Source of the DNA: Deltaproteobacteria bacterium
GTDB lineage: Bacteria > CG2-30-53-67
Direction of reading: 5' to 3'
NCBI GenBank assembly: GCA_013151235.1
Contig: JAADIO010000027.1
Span: forward strand, 1-30,504
Length of the DNA stretch: 30,504 nucleotides
Shown here: piece after piece, positions 1 to 7,060 of the stretch
Position numbering within the stretch: the stretch's first letter is position 1
Layout of the letters: each line of letters opens with the position of its first letter
Position numbers and translations under genes: made by a program
The notes under the pieces: generated by a model
Database searches by the model: none
The model's input: the letters and a program-made list of their open reading frames with translations, nothing else
Told to the model about the DNA's origin: nothing

Positions 1-120
1 GTTGAGCCTGGCCAGAAGAGAGGCCATCCGTTCACCCACCCCTTTGACGTATCGCACCGGGCCGGAAAGGGGTGTAGTGGAGAGGCCGGTGTCGCCGGAG
101 CATGATTGTTGTGACGGCAC
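1..120 (-). CDS. recG: Probable ATP-dependent DNA helicase RecG, N-terminal 40 codons (cut by window edge)
   Basis: Forty open codons run off the left edge on the minus strand. The readable peptide ends in PVRYVKGVGERMASLLARLN, which resembles the RecG opening (L-x-x-P-x-x-x-x-KGVG-x-x-x-x-x-LL-x-LG), the helix-hairpin-like start of the wedge domain. RecG remodels stalled forks and Holliday junctions. The start is uncertain: I chose the GTG at 120, 14 bases after the DUF1858 stop; there is no clear ribosome-binding site, and the frame stays open into the upstream gene. The close spacing suggests co-transcription with the DUF1858 gene. The call rests on this short motif; any other protein with a KGVG helix-hairpin-helix start is possible. 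Confidence 0.55.
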   Translation of the reverse strand, partial: MPSQQSCSGDTGLSTTPLSGPVRYVKGVGERMASLLARLN

Positions 121-134
121 AGGGACGATCCCGG

Positions 135-338
135 TTATTTCTTTTTGAATAATGCGTTGAGTTCCTTTATAAGTTTATCGACATCGACGCCGTGGGCGAT
201 GGCGCCCTGTTCGATGGTTTCTCCGGCAGCGCCCATACATCCGATGCATCCCATATCATATCTGGAGAGGACCTCCGCTGCCTTCGGATGGGACTGTATT
301 GCCTGTATGAAGGACATATCTTTCGTGATCTTTGCCAT
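135..338 (-). CDS. DUF1858 domain protein (hybrid-cluster-protein-associated redox disulfide type)
   Basis: A 67-residue protein that is a single DUF1858 domain. The family pattern is visible: an N-terminal 'ITKDMSF' strand, a helix, then 'L-x-x-YDMGCIGCMGA', followed by 'TIEQGAIAHGVDVDKLIKELN'. The C-x-x-C pair is the presumed redox disulfide. DUF1858 domains occur alone or fused to Cys-rich redox proteins, mostly in anaerobes; the biochemical role is not settled. I chose ATG 338 over the ATG at 353 because AAGGAG lies 5 bases upstream of it and the family begins at this point. It is divergent from rpmB and followed closely by the probable recG. Confidence 0.85.
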   Translation of the reverse strand: MAKITKDMSFIQAIQSHPKAAEVLSRYDMGCIGCMGAAGETIEQGAIAHGVDVDKLIKELNALFKKK

Positions 339-366
339 AAAAACTCCTTGCACAGAGAAATATTTC

Positions 367-395
367 TTGCGAATGCTAAGTTTTTGTGTTAAATT
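367..395 (+). promoter_or_regulatory. Candidate rpmB promoter
   Basis: TTGCGA (367-372), a 17-base spacer, then TAAATT (390-395): 4/6 and 4/6 to the sigma-70 consensus. The predicted start near 402 leaves a leader of about 47 bases that includes the GAGGAG ribosome-binding site of rpmB. It is weaker than the opposing promoter but correctly placed. Confidence 0.35.
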
Positions 396-426
396 CCCCG
401 CCTGTTTTGACGGTTTTTGTTTGACG

Positions 427-455
427 AGTATAACTGAGGAGCTGAATCATGTCAA
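427..455 (-). promoter_or_regulatory. Near-consensus sigma-70 promoter for the DUF1858 gene
   Basis: On the minus strand TTGACA (455-450) is followed by a 17-base spacer and TATACT (432-427), a 6/6 and 5/6 match. The predicted transcript start is near 420, about 80 bases before the DUF1858 ATG. The -35 box lies inside the first codons of rpmB and the -10 overlaps the region just upstream of the rpmB ribosome-binding site. Confidence 0.65.
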
Positions 456-640
456 GAAAATGTGAGATTTGCGGTAAAGGACGGCAGGTAGGAAATAACG
501 TGAGTCATGCCCACAACAAGACGAAGAAGGTCTCTTATCCAAACATTCAAAGTGTTCGGGTGCTTCGAAACGGCCAGAGCCGGAAAATGAATGTCTGCAC
601 CCGTTGCATCCGTTCAGGCAAGATTCAGAAGGCGTCTTAA
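449..640 (+). CDS. rpmB: Large ribosomal subunit protein bL28
   Basis: The 63-residue protein matches bL28 in length and pattern: '[11 protein letters not shown]...[13 protein letters not shown]' at the N-terminus and '[28 protein letters not shown]' at the C-terminus. It has the Cys-x-x-Cys at both ends (C6/C9 and a second pair near residues 51-54), so it is the zinc-binding version of L28. GAGGAG lies 7 bases before the ATG. It appears monocistronic, closed by the strong hairpin at 672-715. Confidence 0.97.
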   Translation: MSRKCEICGKGRQVGNNVSHAHNKTKKVSYPNIQSVRVLRNGQSRKMNVCTRCIRSGKIQKAS

Positions 641-671
641 CCGGACTGCAGGGGCCGAAAAAAATGATGAA

Positions 672-715
672 GTAACTGAAAAGCCGGGAGGTAACCCTCC
701 CGGCTTTTCAGTTAC
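672..715 (+). terminator. Terminator hairpin after rpmB
   Basis: A perfect 19-bp inverted repeat (672-690 with 697-715) around a 6-base loop, containing the GC-rich core AGCCGGGAG/CTCCCGGCT followed by TTTT within the descending arm. The A-tract/T-tract flanks make it usable in both directions. It lies 31 bases after the rpmB stop. Confidence 0.85.
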
Positions 716-815
716 GGGGTTGCTGGAGAAGGCGAGCGAGTCATTGGCGGGTCACTCATCGGTGCTTCGCCTTTACTCGCTTTCAAGACTCGATTCAATG
801 GGCTCAGGAGATTGT

Positions 816-844
816 TTGACACCGACGGGGAAATTTGTTAAGCT
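816..844 (+). promoter_or_regulatory. Candidate promoter for the small basic protein gene
   Basis: TTGACA (816-821), a 17-base spacer, then TAAGCT (839-844) preceded by TTTGT. The box layout and several spacer bases (CGGGGAAATTTG) recur upstream of the ferredoxin gene near 21466-21494. The rest of the 641-907 gap, apart from this and the rpmB terminator, shows nothing I can assign. Confidence 0.5.
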
Positions 845-907
845 CCGGCTCCGTTACGGGTTGATCAGGACCTTGCCTGGATGGAATGAAGCGGAATGGA
901 GGAAAAC

Positions 908-1186
908 ATGGCAAAAGAGAAAAAGGTGATTTTTATGAAAGACAAGATTATGGAGCAGATTAATGCTCTAAAGAAGGTCGTTGATGAGAAAAAGTCCCGG
1001 ACGGAAGACCGTTCTAAGGATCAGGGGCTTCGCGAGACCCACAAGAAACTGAAACGGTTTCAGCGCAAGCTTGCCAAGATGATTGCCATGGAGAAACGGG
1101 CGGAGGGAAGGATAAAGAAGTCCTCCGCAGCCGAAAAGGACAAGGCTGAAGAGGGGAAAGAAGGAGCTGCCGAAGTCTCGGCATAA
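908..1186 (+). CDS. Small basic, charged helical protein of unknown function
   Basis: A 92-residue protein that I do not recognise. It is very rich in Lys, Glu and Arg, with no Cys. The section 'KDKIMEQINALKKVVDEKK...LRETHKKLKRFQRKLAKMIAMEKRAEGRIKK' is predicted helical with heptad-like hydrophobic spacing (coiled-coil-like), and the Glu/Ala/Lys-rich tail is probably disordered. ATG 908 is preferred to ATG 896 because GGAGGA sits at the right distance before it. It has its own candidate promoter and converges with fprA. It could be a nucleic-acid- or ribosome-associated protein, but this is only a guess from charge. Confidence 0.65.
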   Translation: MAKEKKVIFMKDKIMEQINALKKVVDEKKSRTEDRSKDQGLRETHKKLKRFQRKLAKMIAMEKRAEGRIKKSSAAEKDKAEEGKEGAAEVSA

Positions 1187-1203
1187 TCATCCCTCGGTGA
1201 AAA

Positions 1204-1240
1204 ATCCAGGGTCGACACGGCAAGGCAGTCGATCCTGGAT
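1204..1240 (-). terminator. Shared terminator between the small basic protein gene and fprA
   Basis: A 13-bp stem (1204-1216 with 1228-1240, one G-U pair) and an 11-base loop in the gap between convergent genes. Read on the minus strand, the stem is followed by TTTTT, which suits the end of fprA; read on the plus strand it is followed by the weaker GTTGTTGTTC. It probably works in both directions. Confidence 0.7.
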
Positions 1241-1306
1241 GTTGTTGTTCCTCCCTGAGTCCGGCCCGAGAAAATTTTCGACACAGTTGCAATTCCGGCG
1301 CTGCCG

Positions 1307-2521
1307 TTAAAATTTGCGGTGATACTTTTTTACCTCCCGGGCAAAGGCCTTCCCGTATTCATAGCAGTTCCGTTCATCCTCTGAAGAAGGGCGGTACTTG
1401 ACTTCCACGCCCGGTTCAAATGTTTCCAGCCCCATGCGATCGAGTTCTCCGTAGGCGCCCTTGACCGCTCCGCCGCCCCATCCGTAGCTCCCGAAAGCGC
1501 CGACGATCCGGTTCTTCGGACGGAGCCCCCGAAGGTGGGTGAGAAATTCTGCGACCGATGGATACATGATATTGTTTAATGTCGGGGTGCCGAGGAGGCA
1601 ACCCCGGTACTTCCAGAACTCCTTGATGGCGTTGCTCATCGGGGTTGCCCGCAGTTTGATGACTTTGACCTCCATGTTTTCGTCCCGGATTCCCTCCATC
1701 AACGGCTGCGTCATCAGGGCCGTACTCTTCCACATCGTGTCGTAGATAATCACCACGCCCTCCCGGGTCTTTCCGTTGGCCATGTCGAGGTACATCTTGA
1801 GGACCTTCTCCGGATGGGACCGCCAGATGACGCCATGGTCCGGTGCGATCATGTTGATTGCGAGCCCCAGTTTTTCGATTTCGGCGATCTTTGCCTTGAT
1901 GAGGTTGCCGAAGGGCATGAGAATGTTGGCGTAGTAGTCCAAAACGGCATCCTCCAGTTCGGCCATGGAACAGCAGGCCAGAAATTCATCATCGAACCTG
2001 CCGGCTGTTGCATAATGCTGACCGAAGGCATCCTGGCTGATGAGCAGACCGTCCTCCTCGACATAGGTCATCATTGAGTCGGGCCAGTGAAGCATGGGGG
2101 TGTTCAGAAAGGTCAGGGTTTTGTGCCCCGTTTGCAGTCTGTCTCCGGTCTTTACGATTTTGAAGTTCCATCTCGATGTATCCATGTGACGATCCAGCCC
2201 CGCTTTTCCTTTGGCTGTGATATGGAGGGTTGCTTCCGGTGCAAGGTCCATGAGGAGGGGCAGGGACCCGGAATGATCCGGTTCGATATGATTGATGACG
2301 ATATTTCCAATTTTTCCGGGATCGACGATCTTTTGAATAGATTCAATGGAGGATTTTGCGAAATCATCCTTCACACAGTCGACAAGGGTGATCTGATCAT
2401 CGACGATGAGATAATTGTTGTAGGTCGTTCCATTGGGTGTGACGTACCCGTGAAAATCCCGTACACCCCAATCGATTGCACCTACCCAATGGATATTCGG
2501 TTTGATTTCAACAGGTTTCAA
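1307..2521 (-). CDS. fprA: FprA-type flavodiiron protein (O2/NO reductase)
   Basis: The 404-residue protein has the two-domain layout of class A flavodiiron proteins. The N-terminal metallo-beta-lactamase-like domain carries the full diiron ligand set: H78, E80, D82 (with H83), H145, D164 and H229. The C-terminal flavodoxin domain starts near residue 255 ('VVIIYDTMWKST') and would bind FMN. Such cytosolic enzymes reduce O2 to water or NO to N2O, usually taking electrons from rubredoxin; a rubredoxin gene lies at 4664 on the other strand. The start is TTG at 2521, with GGAG 6 bases upstream and the family N-terminus 'MKPVEIKP'. It is transcribed divergently from the phosphoesterase/ferritin/rubredoxin run. 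Confidence 0.95.
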   Translation of the reverse strand: MKPVEIKPNIHWVGAIDWGVRDFHGYVTPNGTTYNNYLIVDDQITLVDCVKDDFAKSSIESIQKIVDPGKIGNIVINHIEPDHSGSLPLLMDLAPEATLHITAKGKAGLDRHMDTSRWNFKIVKTGDRLQTGHKTLTFLNTPMLHWPDSMMTYVEEDGLLISQDAFGQHYATAGRFDDEFLACCSMAELEDAVLDYYANILMPFGNLIKAKIAEIEKLGLAINMIAPDHGVIWRSHPEKVLKMYLDMANGKTREGVVIIYDTMWKSTALMTQPLMEGIRDENMEVKVIKLRATPMSNAIKEFWKYRGCLLGTPTLNNIMYPSVAEFLTHLRGLRPKNRIVGAFGSYGWGGGAVKGAYGELDRMGLETFEPGVEVKYRPSSEDERNCYEYGKAFAREVKKYHRKF

Positions 2522-2586
2522 TTTTTTCTCCTTTGTTCATCTCTGGATTTTATTCCGATCATGTCCGGCGATGGGCCTCCGGTAAG

Positions 2587-2615
2587 TTGACAGGACAACA
2601 ACATATCATTAAGAT
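2587..2615 (+). promoter_or_regulatory. Candidate promoter 1 for the phosphoesterase operon
   Basis: TTGACA (2587-2592), 17-base spacer, TAAGAT (2610-2615). It lies in the 274-bp AT-rich divergent region between fprA and the DHH gene and would give a leader of about 175 bases. I found no convincing fprA promoter on the opposite strand here; TAAAAT close to the fprA start lacks a -35 box. Confidence 0.5.
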
Positions 2616-2647
2616 TGAAACAATACAAGATCGGCTTCATAATTTTT

Positions 2648-2676
2648 TATACAAACAAGAAATTTTTTGGTATACT
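2648..2676 (+). promoter_or_regulatory. Candidate promoter 2 for the phosphoesterase operon
   Basis: TATACA (2648-2653), 17-base spacer, TATACT (2671-2676), inside a run of A/T tracts that stands out from the GC-rich surroundings. Tandem with the candidate at 2587-2615; the leader would be about 113 bases. Confidence 0.45.
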
Positions 2677-2795
2677 ACAAGCTCTTTCCTGCGATTCGTT
2701 CATGTAGAGCCTGAAGGAAAAAGCCGTAGGGGGGACTTTTTCTTTCTGAACGATACTGTTGCTGTGAGAACCGATAAACCGAATCAGGGTCGTGG

Positions 2796-3806
2796 ATGAT
2801 TTCGCTCAAGAAAAAGATTAAGACCCTTGGGAGGATCTTGGCCGATTCCGGGAAAACCCTGATTCTAACCCACGACAATCCCGATCCCGATGCCATCGCT
2901 GCGGCGCTTGGTTGGCAGTATTTTCTCCGCAGTTATTTCGGCCGGGAAGGAATTATCGTATACGGGGGGATTATCGGACGGGCGGAAAATCAGGCGATGA
3001 TTGAGTCCCTTCGGATCCCCCTGATTTCGATCGACCGGATCAATTTTCAGGATTATTCCCGGGTGGCCCTTGTGGATACGCAGCCTTTGACCGGCAACAA
3101 TTCGCTGCCCGATTCGGTAATCCCCGACATGGTGATTGATCATCATCCTCTGCGTGAGGCCACAAAACGGGTCTCTTTTTATGATGTCCGTGAACGGGTC
3201 GGCGCCTCCTGTACGCTGGTGACGGCCTATCTCCGGGAAACCGATACCCCCATTCAACCAAGACTGGCCACGGCTCTCTATTACGGGATCAAATCCGATA
3301 CACAGGATTTAGGGAGGAATGCAAGTGCGCTCGATGTGGAGAGCTACCTTTTTCTTTTTCCGCAGGTGCAGCGGGATCTGATAAACCGGATCCTGCACCC
3401 CAAGGTCTCTGCAGAGTATTTCAAGGTTTTAAACCGTGCCTTCAAGAAGGCCAGGATTCGCGGAGATACATTGACGACCTCAATCGGACGGATCCGGAAC
3501 CCCGATATGGTTGCCGAGGTCGCCGATATGCTCCTCCGCCACGAAGGGGTGGAATGGGTGATGGCCATGGGGACCTTCCGGAAGGCCATGATCCTTTCCC
3601 TGCGGACAAGTGATCTGAATGGAGGAGCCGGAGTGATTGCCCAGAGCATCGTCCGGGGGGTCGGCAAGGCCGGCGGCCACGGCATGATTGCCGGGGGAAA
3701 GGTGGAGTTGAAAGGAAAGAGTCTCCGGGACCTGGAAGTGATCCTGGTGGAACGGTTCCTGAAAAAAGTCGGGACCCTCAACAAACCGGCCGAGGCGCTG
3801 GTATAG
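2796..3806 (+). CDS. DHH/DHHA1 family phosphoesterase (NrnA-like)
   Basis: The 336-residue protein has the DHH phosphoesterase layout. 'HDNPDPDA' (residues 26-33) and 'VDTQP' followed by 'IDHHP' supply the metal-binding Asp/His residues, and the C-terminal DHHA1 domain ends with the substrate-binding 'GGHGMIAGG'. Relatives such as NrnA degrade short oligoribonucleotides (nanoRNA), 3'-phosphoadenosine phosphate (pAp) or cyclic-di-AMP products. Which substrate applies here cannot be read from the sequence. The start ATG 2796 follows a weak GGGTCGTGG site. It opens a plus-strand run, 12 bases before the ferritin-like gene. Confidence 0.88.
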   Translation: MISLKKKIKTLGRILADSGKTLILTHDNPDPDAIAAALGWQYFLRSYFGREGIIVYGGIIGRAENQAMIESLRIPLISIDRINFQDYSRVALVDTQPLTGNNSLPDSVIPDMVIDHHPLREATKRVSFYDVRERVGASCTLVTAYLRETDTPIQPRLATALYYGIKSDTQDLGRNASALDVESYLFLFPQVQRDLINRILHPKVSAEYFKVLNRAFKKARIRGDTLTTSIGRIRNPDMVAEVADMLLRHEGVEWVMAMGTFRKAMILSLRTSDLNGGAGVIAQSIVRGVGKAGGHGMIAGGKVELKGKSLRDLEVILVERFLKKVGTLNKPAEALV

Positions 3807-3818
3807 GGAGGATTTCAT

Positions 3819-4322
3819 ATGGACCGGGAGGCGTTGATCCGGAACATCCAAAGAGCGATTCAAACGGAACGGGATGGGAATCTTTATTACATGCGGGCGG
3901 CCGAGGCGACAAAAGATTCGAAGGCCGAGGCCATGTTCAATCAACTGGCCAGGGATGAACTTTACCATATTAACGTGCTGGAAGACTTTTACAGCGATCT
4001 TCTGCAGAACGTGCCCGGGGAGCGGGTCGAGGGATTCCCCATTTTTGAGGATCGGAAGAAGGAACTGGGCGGAGCCATGCCTGAATTCGGGAATGATTAC
4101 GAGGTCCTGCAGAAAGCCCTGAGCGACGAGATCGAAGCCCGGGACTATTACCGGAAGAAGGCCGGTCAGTTTGAAGAGATCAAGGCGAAGGACCTCTTCC
4201 TGGACCTGGCGGAGATGGAGGAGGGGCATGTCCGTCTCCTGCAGGCGGAAATCGATTTCCTGGAGAAAACCGGGTTTTACTTTGACCATATGGAGTTTGA
4301 TGTGGAGGGCGAAAAAGGCTGA
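3819..4322 (+). CDS. Ferritin-like diiron protein of the rubrerythrin family (no rubredoxin domain)
   Basis: The 167-residue protein is a four-helix ferritin-like domain. Two E-x-x-H motifs, E47/H50 ('DELYH') and E134/H137 ('EEGH'), with E17 and E104/E106 give the diiron ligand pattern of rubrerythrins. The C-terminal rubredoxin domain of classical rubrerythrin is missing, but a separate rubredoxin is encoded two genes downstream. Rubrerythrins reduce hydrogen peroxide in anaerobes; some stand-alone members have other or unknown roles. A good ribosome-binding site (GGGAGG) lies 6 bases before the ATG. Confidence 0.88.
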   Translation: MDREALIRNIQRAIQTERDGNLYYMRAAEATKDSKAEAMFNQLARDELYHINVLEDFYSDLLQNVPGERVEGFPIFEDRKKELGGAMPEFGNDYEVLQKALSDEIEARDYYRKKAGQFEEIKAKDLFLDLAEMEEGHVRLLQAEIDFLEKTGFYFDHMEFDVEGEKG

Positions 4323-4394
4323 GGGCTTTGATGAAATAGTTACCGATCCATCAAGCACGATTGGGGGCGGCGCGACGAAAGGGGGTCTAGGGAA

Positions 4395-4607
4395 ATGGAT
4401 TGTCCGAAATGCGGTGCACGAAAGATGTCTGTGGATCAACCGGTTTATTTCAACAAAGACAACCAGGAAGGGGGCTTTCTGTACCAGGAGAAGATTTACC
4501 GTTGCCGGCTCTGCGGGAAGATGCTCTTCGTTCATAAAAACTTACAAGTAAGCAAGAAAAAGTTTATCAAAGGGCAGGTAATTACCGGCGGGTACGAAGA
4601 TCTGTAA
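4395..4607 (+). CDS. Small zinc-ribbon protein
   Basis: The 70-residue protein has an N-terminal C-P-K-C ('[11 protein letters not shown]') and a second pair C-R-L-C ('[11 protein letters not shown]') about 35 residues later, forming one four-Cys zinc ribbon or rubredoxin-like knuckle; the tail is basic. No known enzymatic domain follows. It lies between the ferritin-like and rubredoxin genes, so a link to redox or metal handling is possible, but I cannot assign a function. The start is ATG 4395, with GGGGG/AGGGA upstream. Confidence 0.7.
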   Translation: MDCPKCGARKMSVDQPVYFNKDNQEGGFLYQEKIYRCRLCGKMLFVHKNLQVSKKKFIKGQVITGGYEDL

Positions 4608-4663
4608 GGGTGGTGCCCGTCAACCGTTTTATGCGACAATCACAAACAGGAAAGGAGAACGGG

Positions 4664-4825
4664 ATGCAGAAGTGGACTTGTACGGTGTGCGGTTATGAGT
4701 ATGATCCTGAAGTGGGTGATCCGGACAATGGTGTGGCGGCAGGGACGGCCTTTGAAGATGTTCCCGAGGATTGGGTCTGTCCGATCTGCGGAGCGGGGAA
4801 GGATCAGTTCGAGGTGAATGCGTAA
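4664..4825 (+). CDS. Rubredoxin
   Basis: The 53-residue protein has the classical rubredoxin pattern. C6/C9 ('[18 protein letters not shown]') and C39/C42 ('[12 protein letters not shown]') bind a single Fe, and the aromatic core (W4, Y11, Y13, F30, W37) is present. It is a small cytosolic one-electron carrier and the natural donor to flavodiiron proteins and rubrerythrins, both encoded nearby. I chose ATG 4664, not the upstream ATG 4610, because AAAGGAG precedes it and the family starts with 'MQKW/MKKY'. Confidence 0.97.
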   Translation: MQKWTCTVCGYEYDPEVGDPDNGVAAGTAFEDVPEDWVCPICGAGKDQFEVNA

Positions 4826-4871
4826 GAAAACTGAGCGGGGCGTTCGAAGACCGGCTCGCCCGGAGTGAAAG

Positions 4872-6503
4872 ATGAAGGCTGCCGAATTGTTCGTGAAATG
4901 CCTGGAGAACGAGAAGGTCCACCATATCTTCGGGGTTCCCGGCGAAGAAAACATGGACCTCCTCGATGCATTGATCGATTCTCCCATTGAGTTCGTCGCC
5001 ACTCGTCATGAACAGGGGGCGGCCTTCATGGCCGATGTCTACGGTCGCCTGACGGGAAAGGCGGGGGTCTGTCTGGCGACCCTCGGGCCGGGTGCGACCA
5101 ACCTGATCACCGGTGTGGCCGATGCCTTTCTCGACCGCTCTCCCCTGGTGGCGATCTCCGGCCAGACGAAGCGTGAACTGCTCCATAAGGAGTCGCACCA
5201 GCATATCGATATTGTTCAAACCTTTAAGCAGATTACGAAATGGAATGTCGCCGTCGGGCTCTCCCGGACGATCCCCGAGGTTGTGCGGAAGGCCTTCAAG
5301 GTTGCCCAGACGGAAAAGCCGGGGCCCTGTCACATTGAACTGCCGGAAGACGTTGCGGCGATGGAAACGGAGGGCGCGCCGCTATCAGTGAAAGGCTTCA
5401 AACGGCCCCATACGGATCACAATGTCTGTGCCAAGGCGGCGGAGATTATCCAGCGGGCGAGACGACCGATCCTCCTGGCGGGCAACGGGGTGATCCGCGG
5501 TCGCGCCTCTCATATCCTCCGGGATTTTGTCGAAAAGACGCGGATTCCCGTGGCCAATACCTTTATGAGCAAGGGAGTTCTTCCTTCGAAGAGCAACTTG
5601 TCGCTCTCCACGATCGGGTTGCAGTCGCGGGATTTTATCTCCTGCGGTTTCGACCGGGCCGATCTGATCATCGCCGTCGGCTATGATCTGGTGGAATATG
5701 CCCCCTCCCTCTGGAATCGCGATCATAAACCGATCGTTCATATCGATTTTACTCCCAGCGAAATCGATGAACATTATATTCCGGAGATTGAAGTCATCGG
5801 CGACATTGCCGCCAACCTGACCTGCATGATGGACGATATCGGCGCCGGTCGGCAGGACGACTTTTCCATGGTGCTCAAACAGATGATGGAGGAAGAACTC
5901 TATGCATATGCCCAAGACGGCGCTTTTCCCGTGAAGCCGCAGAAAATCCTCTATGATGTCCGGAAGGTGATGAATCATGACGATATTCTCCTCTCCGATG
6001 TGGGGGCACACAAGATGTGGGTCGCCCGGATCTATCCTGCGGAAGAACCGAACACGGTATTGATTTCAAACGGTTTTGCCTCCATGGGGTTTGCCCTCCC
6101 CGGTGCGATCAGCGCCAAGATGCTCCATCCCGAACGGAAGATCCTCGCCGTCTGCGGGGACGGAGGATTCCTGATGAACTGTCAGGAATTGGAGACGGCC
6201 GTGCGATTGAAACTTCCGCTGGTAATCCTGATTTTTAATGATTCAAAATACGGGCTGATCGAATGGAAGCAGATCAACCAGTTTGGCCGGACCTATGGGG
6301 TCGACTTTAATAATCCCGACTTCGTGCAGTTGGCCCGTTCCTTCGGGGCGGCCGGGTACCGTGTGGAAGGGGCGGATGAACTGGCCCCGATTCTGCGGGA
6401 GGCCTTTGACGCCGGTGTTCCCGCCGTTGTCGATGTTCCCGTCGATTATCGGGAGAACCTGAAACTCACGAAGAAGTTGGGAAAGCTGGTCTGCTATATT
6501 TGA
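4872..6503 (+). CDS. Thiamine-diphosphate enzyme of the acetolactate synthase large-subunit family
   Basis: The 543-residue protein has the three domains of ThDP decarboxylase/ligases: the PYR domain with 'GVPGEENMDLLDAL' and the catalytic Glu E47 in 'TRHEQGAAFMADVYGRLTG', a central nucleotide-fold domain (about 190-330), and the PP domain with the ThDP/Mg motif 'GDGGFLMNCQELETA...ND' (about 428-456). It most resembles acetolactate synthases, condensing two pyruvates. However, no small regulatory subunit (ilvN), ilvC or acetolactate decarboxylase gene is adjacent; it sits between rubredoxin and ferritin-like genes. A catabolic AlsS-like role, or another pyruvate or 2-oxo-acid reaction, is possible. 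GGAG precedes ATG 4872 by 7 bases. Confidence 0.8.
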   Translation: MKAAELFVKCLENEKVHHIFGVPGEENMDLLDALIDSPIEFVATRHEQGAAFMADVYGRLTGKAGVCLATLGPGATNLITGVADAFLDRSPLVAISGQTKRELLHKESHQHIDIVQTFKQITKWNVAVGLSRTIPEVVRKAFKVAQTEKPGPCHIELPEDVAAMETEGAPLSVKGFKRPHTDHNVCAKAAEIIQRARRPILLAGNGVIRGRASHILRDFVEKTRIPVANTFMSKGVLPSKSNLSLSTIGLQSRDFISCGFDRADLIIAVGYDLVEYAPSLWNRDHKPIVHIDFTPSEIDEHYIPEIEVIGDIAANLTCMMDDIGAGRQDDFSMVLKQMMEEELYAYAQDGAFPVKPQKILYDVRKVMNHDDILLSDVGAHKMWVARIYPAEEPNTVLISNGFASMGFALPGAISAKMLHPERKILAVCGDGGFLMNCQELETAVRLKLPLVILIFNDSKYGLIEWKQINQFGRTYGVDFNNPDFVQLARSFGAAGYRVEGADELAPILREAFDAGVPAVVDVPVDYRENLKLTKKLGKLVCYI

Positions 6504-6514
6504 TTTTGGGATTC

Positions 6515-6537
6515 ATCCACTACTGCCGGTGGTGGAT
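6515..6537 (+). other. Intercistronic hairpin
   Basis: A 9-bp stem with one G-U pair (6515-6523 with 6529-6537) and a 5-base loop, 11 bases after the ThDP-enzyme stop. There is no T-run, so it is more likely a partial stop or an RNA-stabilising 3' hairpin than a full terminator. Confidence 0.4.
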
Positions 6538-6564
6538 TGACCCCGGGATTCAGGGAGAAAACCA

Positions 6565-7053
6565 ATGATCCGAGGCAATGAAGATATTCCCGAGGCGCTG
6601 TTGAACGCCTTCCGGCTGGAGAAGGGCGCTCAGGCGTTTTACCTCTCCGCTGCGGAACGGATCTCCGATGAAAACGGGGCCTCGATGTTCCGTCGTCTGG
6701 CGGGGATGGAAGAAAAGCATATGCACGAGATCTACAGCCTCTACAACGGGTTTCAAGGAGACCGGTCCCCGGTCTCCTTGCAACAGTTCAAGGAGGAGAT
6801 CTCCGCGGAGTTCATGGAAAGCGGCGGAAAGATTGAGGCGGCTCTTTCCGATGTGAGCGGGCGCTTCTTTTTAGACTCCCGTGAAGTTCTTCGGCTTGCG
6901 CTGAAAGAGGAAGAGGCCGCCCGGAAACTCTATCTCCGTCTGGCGGAGCGATCCGAAGATTCCGGTACTGCCTCGCTCTATCGGAACCTGGCCGAGGATG
7001 AAATGGCCCATATGGAGATGATCCGGGAGGCACTGGAGCGGAAGGGAGGTTGA
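6565..7053 (+). CDS. Second ferritin-like diiron protein
   Basis: The 162-residue protein has the ferritin-like four-helix pattern: E19 ('RLEKGAQAFY'), E49/H52 ('MEEKH'), a second Glu in 'LKEEEAARKLY', and a final E-x-x-H in 'AEDEMAHMEMI'. It belongs to the rubrerythrin/YciE-like superfamily but is clearly diverged from the paralogue at 3819. Its likely role is a peroxidase or iron/oxygen-handling protein; the actual substrate is unknown. GGGAG precedes the ATG. The next gene starts 7 bases after its stop. Confidence 0.8.
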   Translation: MIRGNEDIPEALLNAFRLEKGAQAFYLSAAERISDENGASMFRRLAGMEEKHMHEIYSLYNGFQGDRSPVSLQQFKEEISAEFMESGGKIEAALSDVSGRFFLDSREVLRLALKEEEAARKLYLRLAERSEDSGTASLYRNLAEDEMAHMEMIREALERKGG

Positions 7054-7060
7054 TGGAAAA

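Noticed and set aside
407-434. TTGACG-16-TATAAC as the main rpmB promoter
   Set aside because: Its start near 441 would cut off the rpmB ribosome-binding site; listed only as part of the bidirectional-promoter finding.
3480-4535. Long minus-strand ORF (351 codons)
   Set aside because: It lies antisense to the DHH phosphoesterase, ferritin-like and zinc-ribbon genes, has low-complexity His/Pro-rich composition and no family match.
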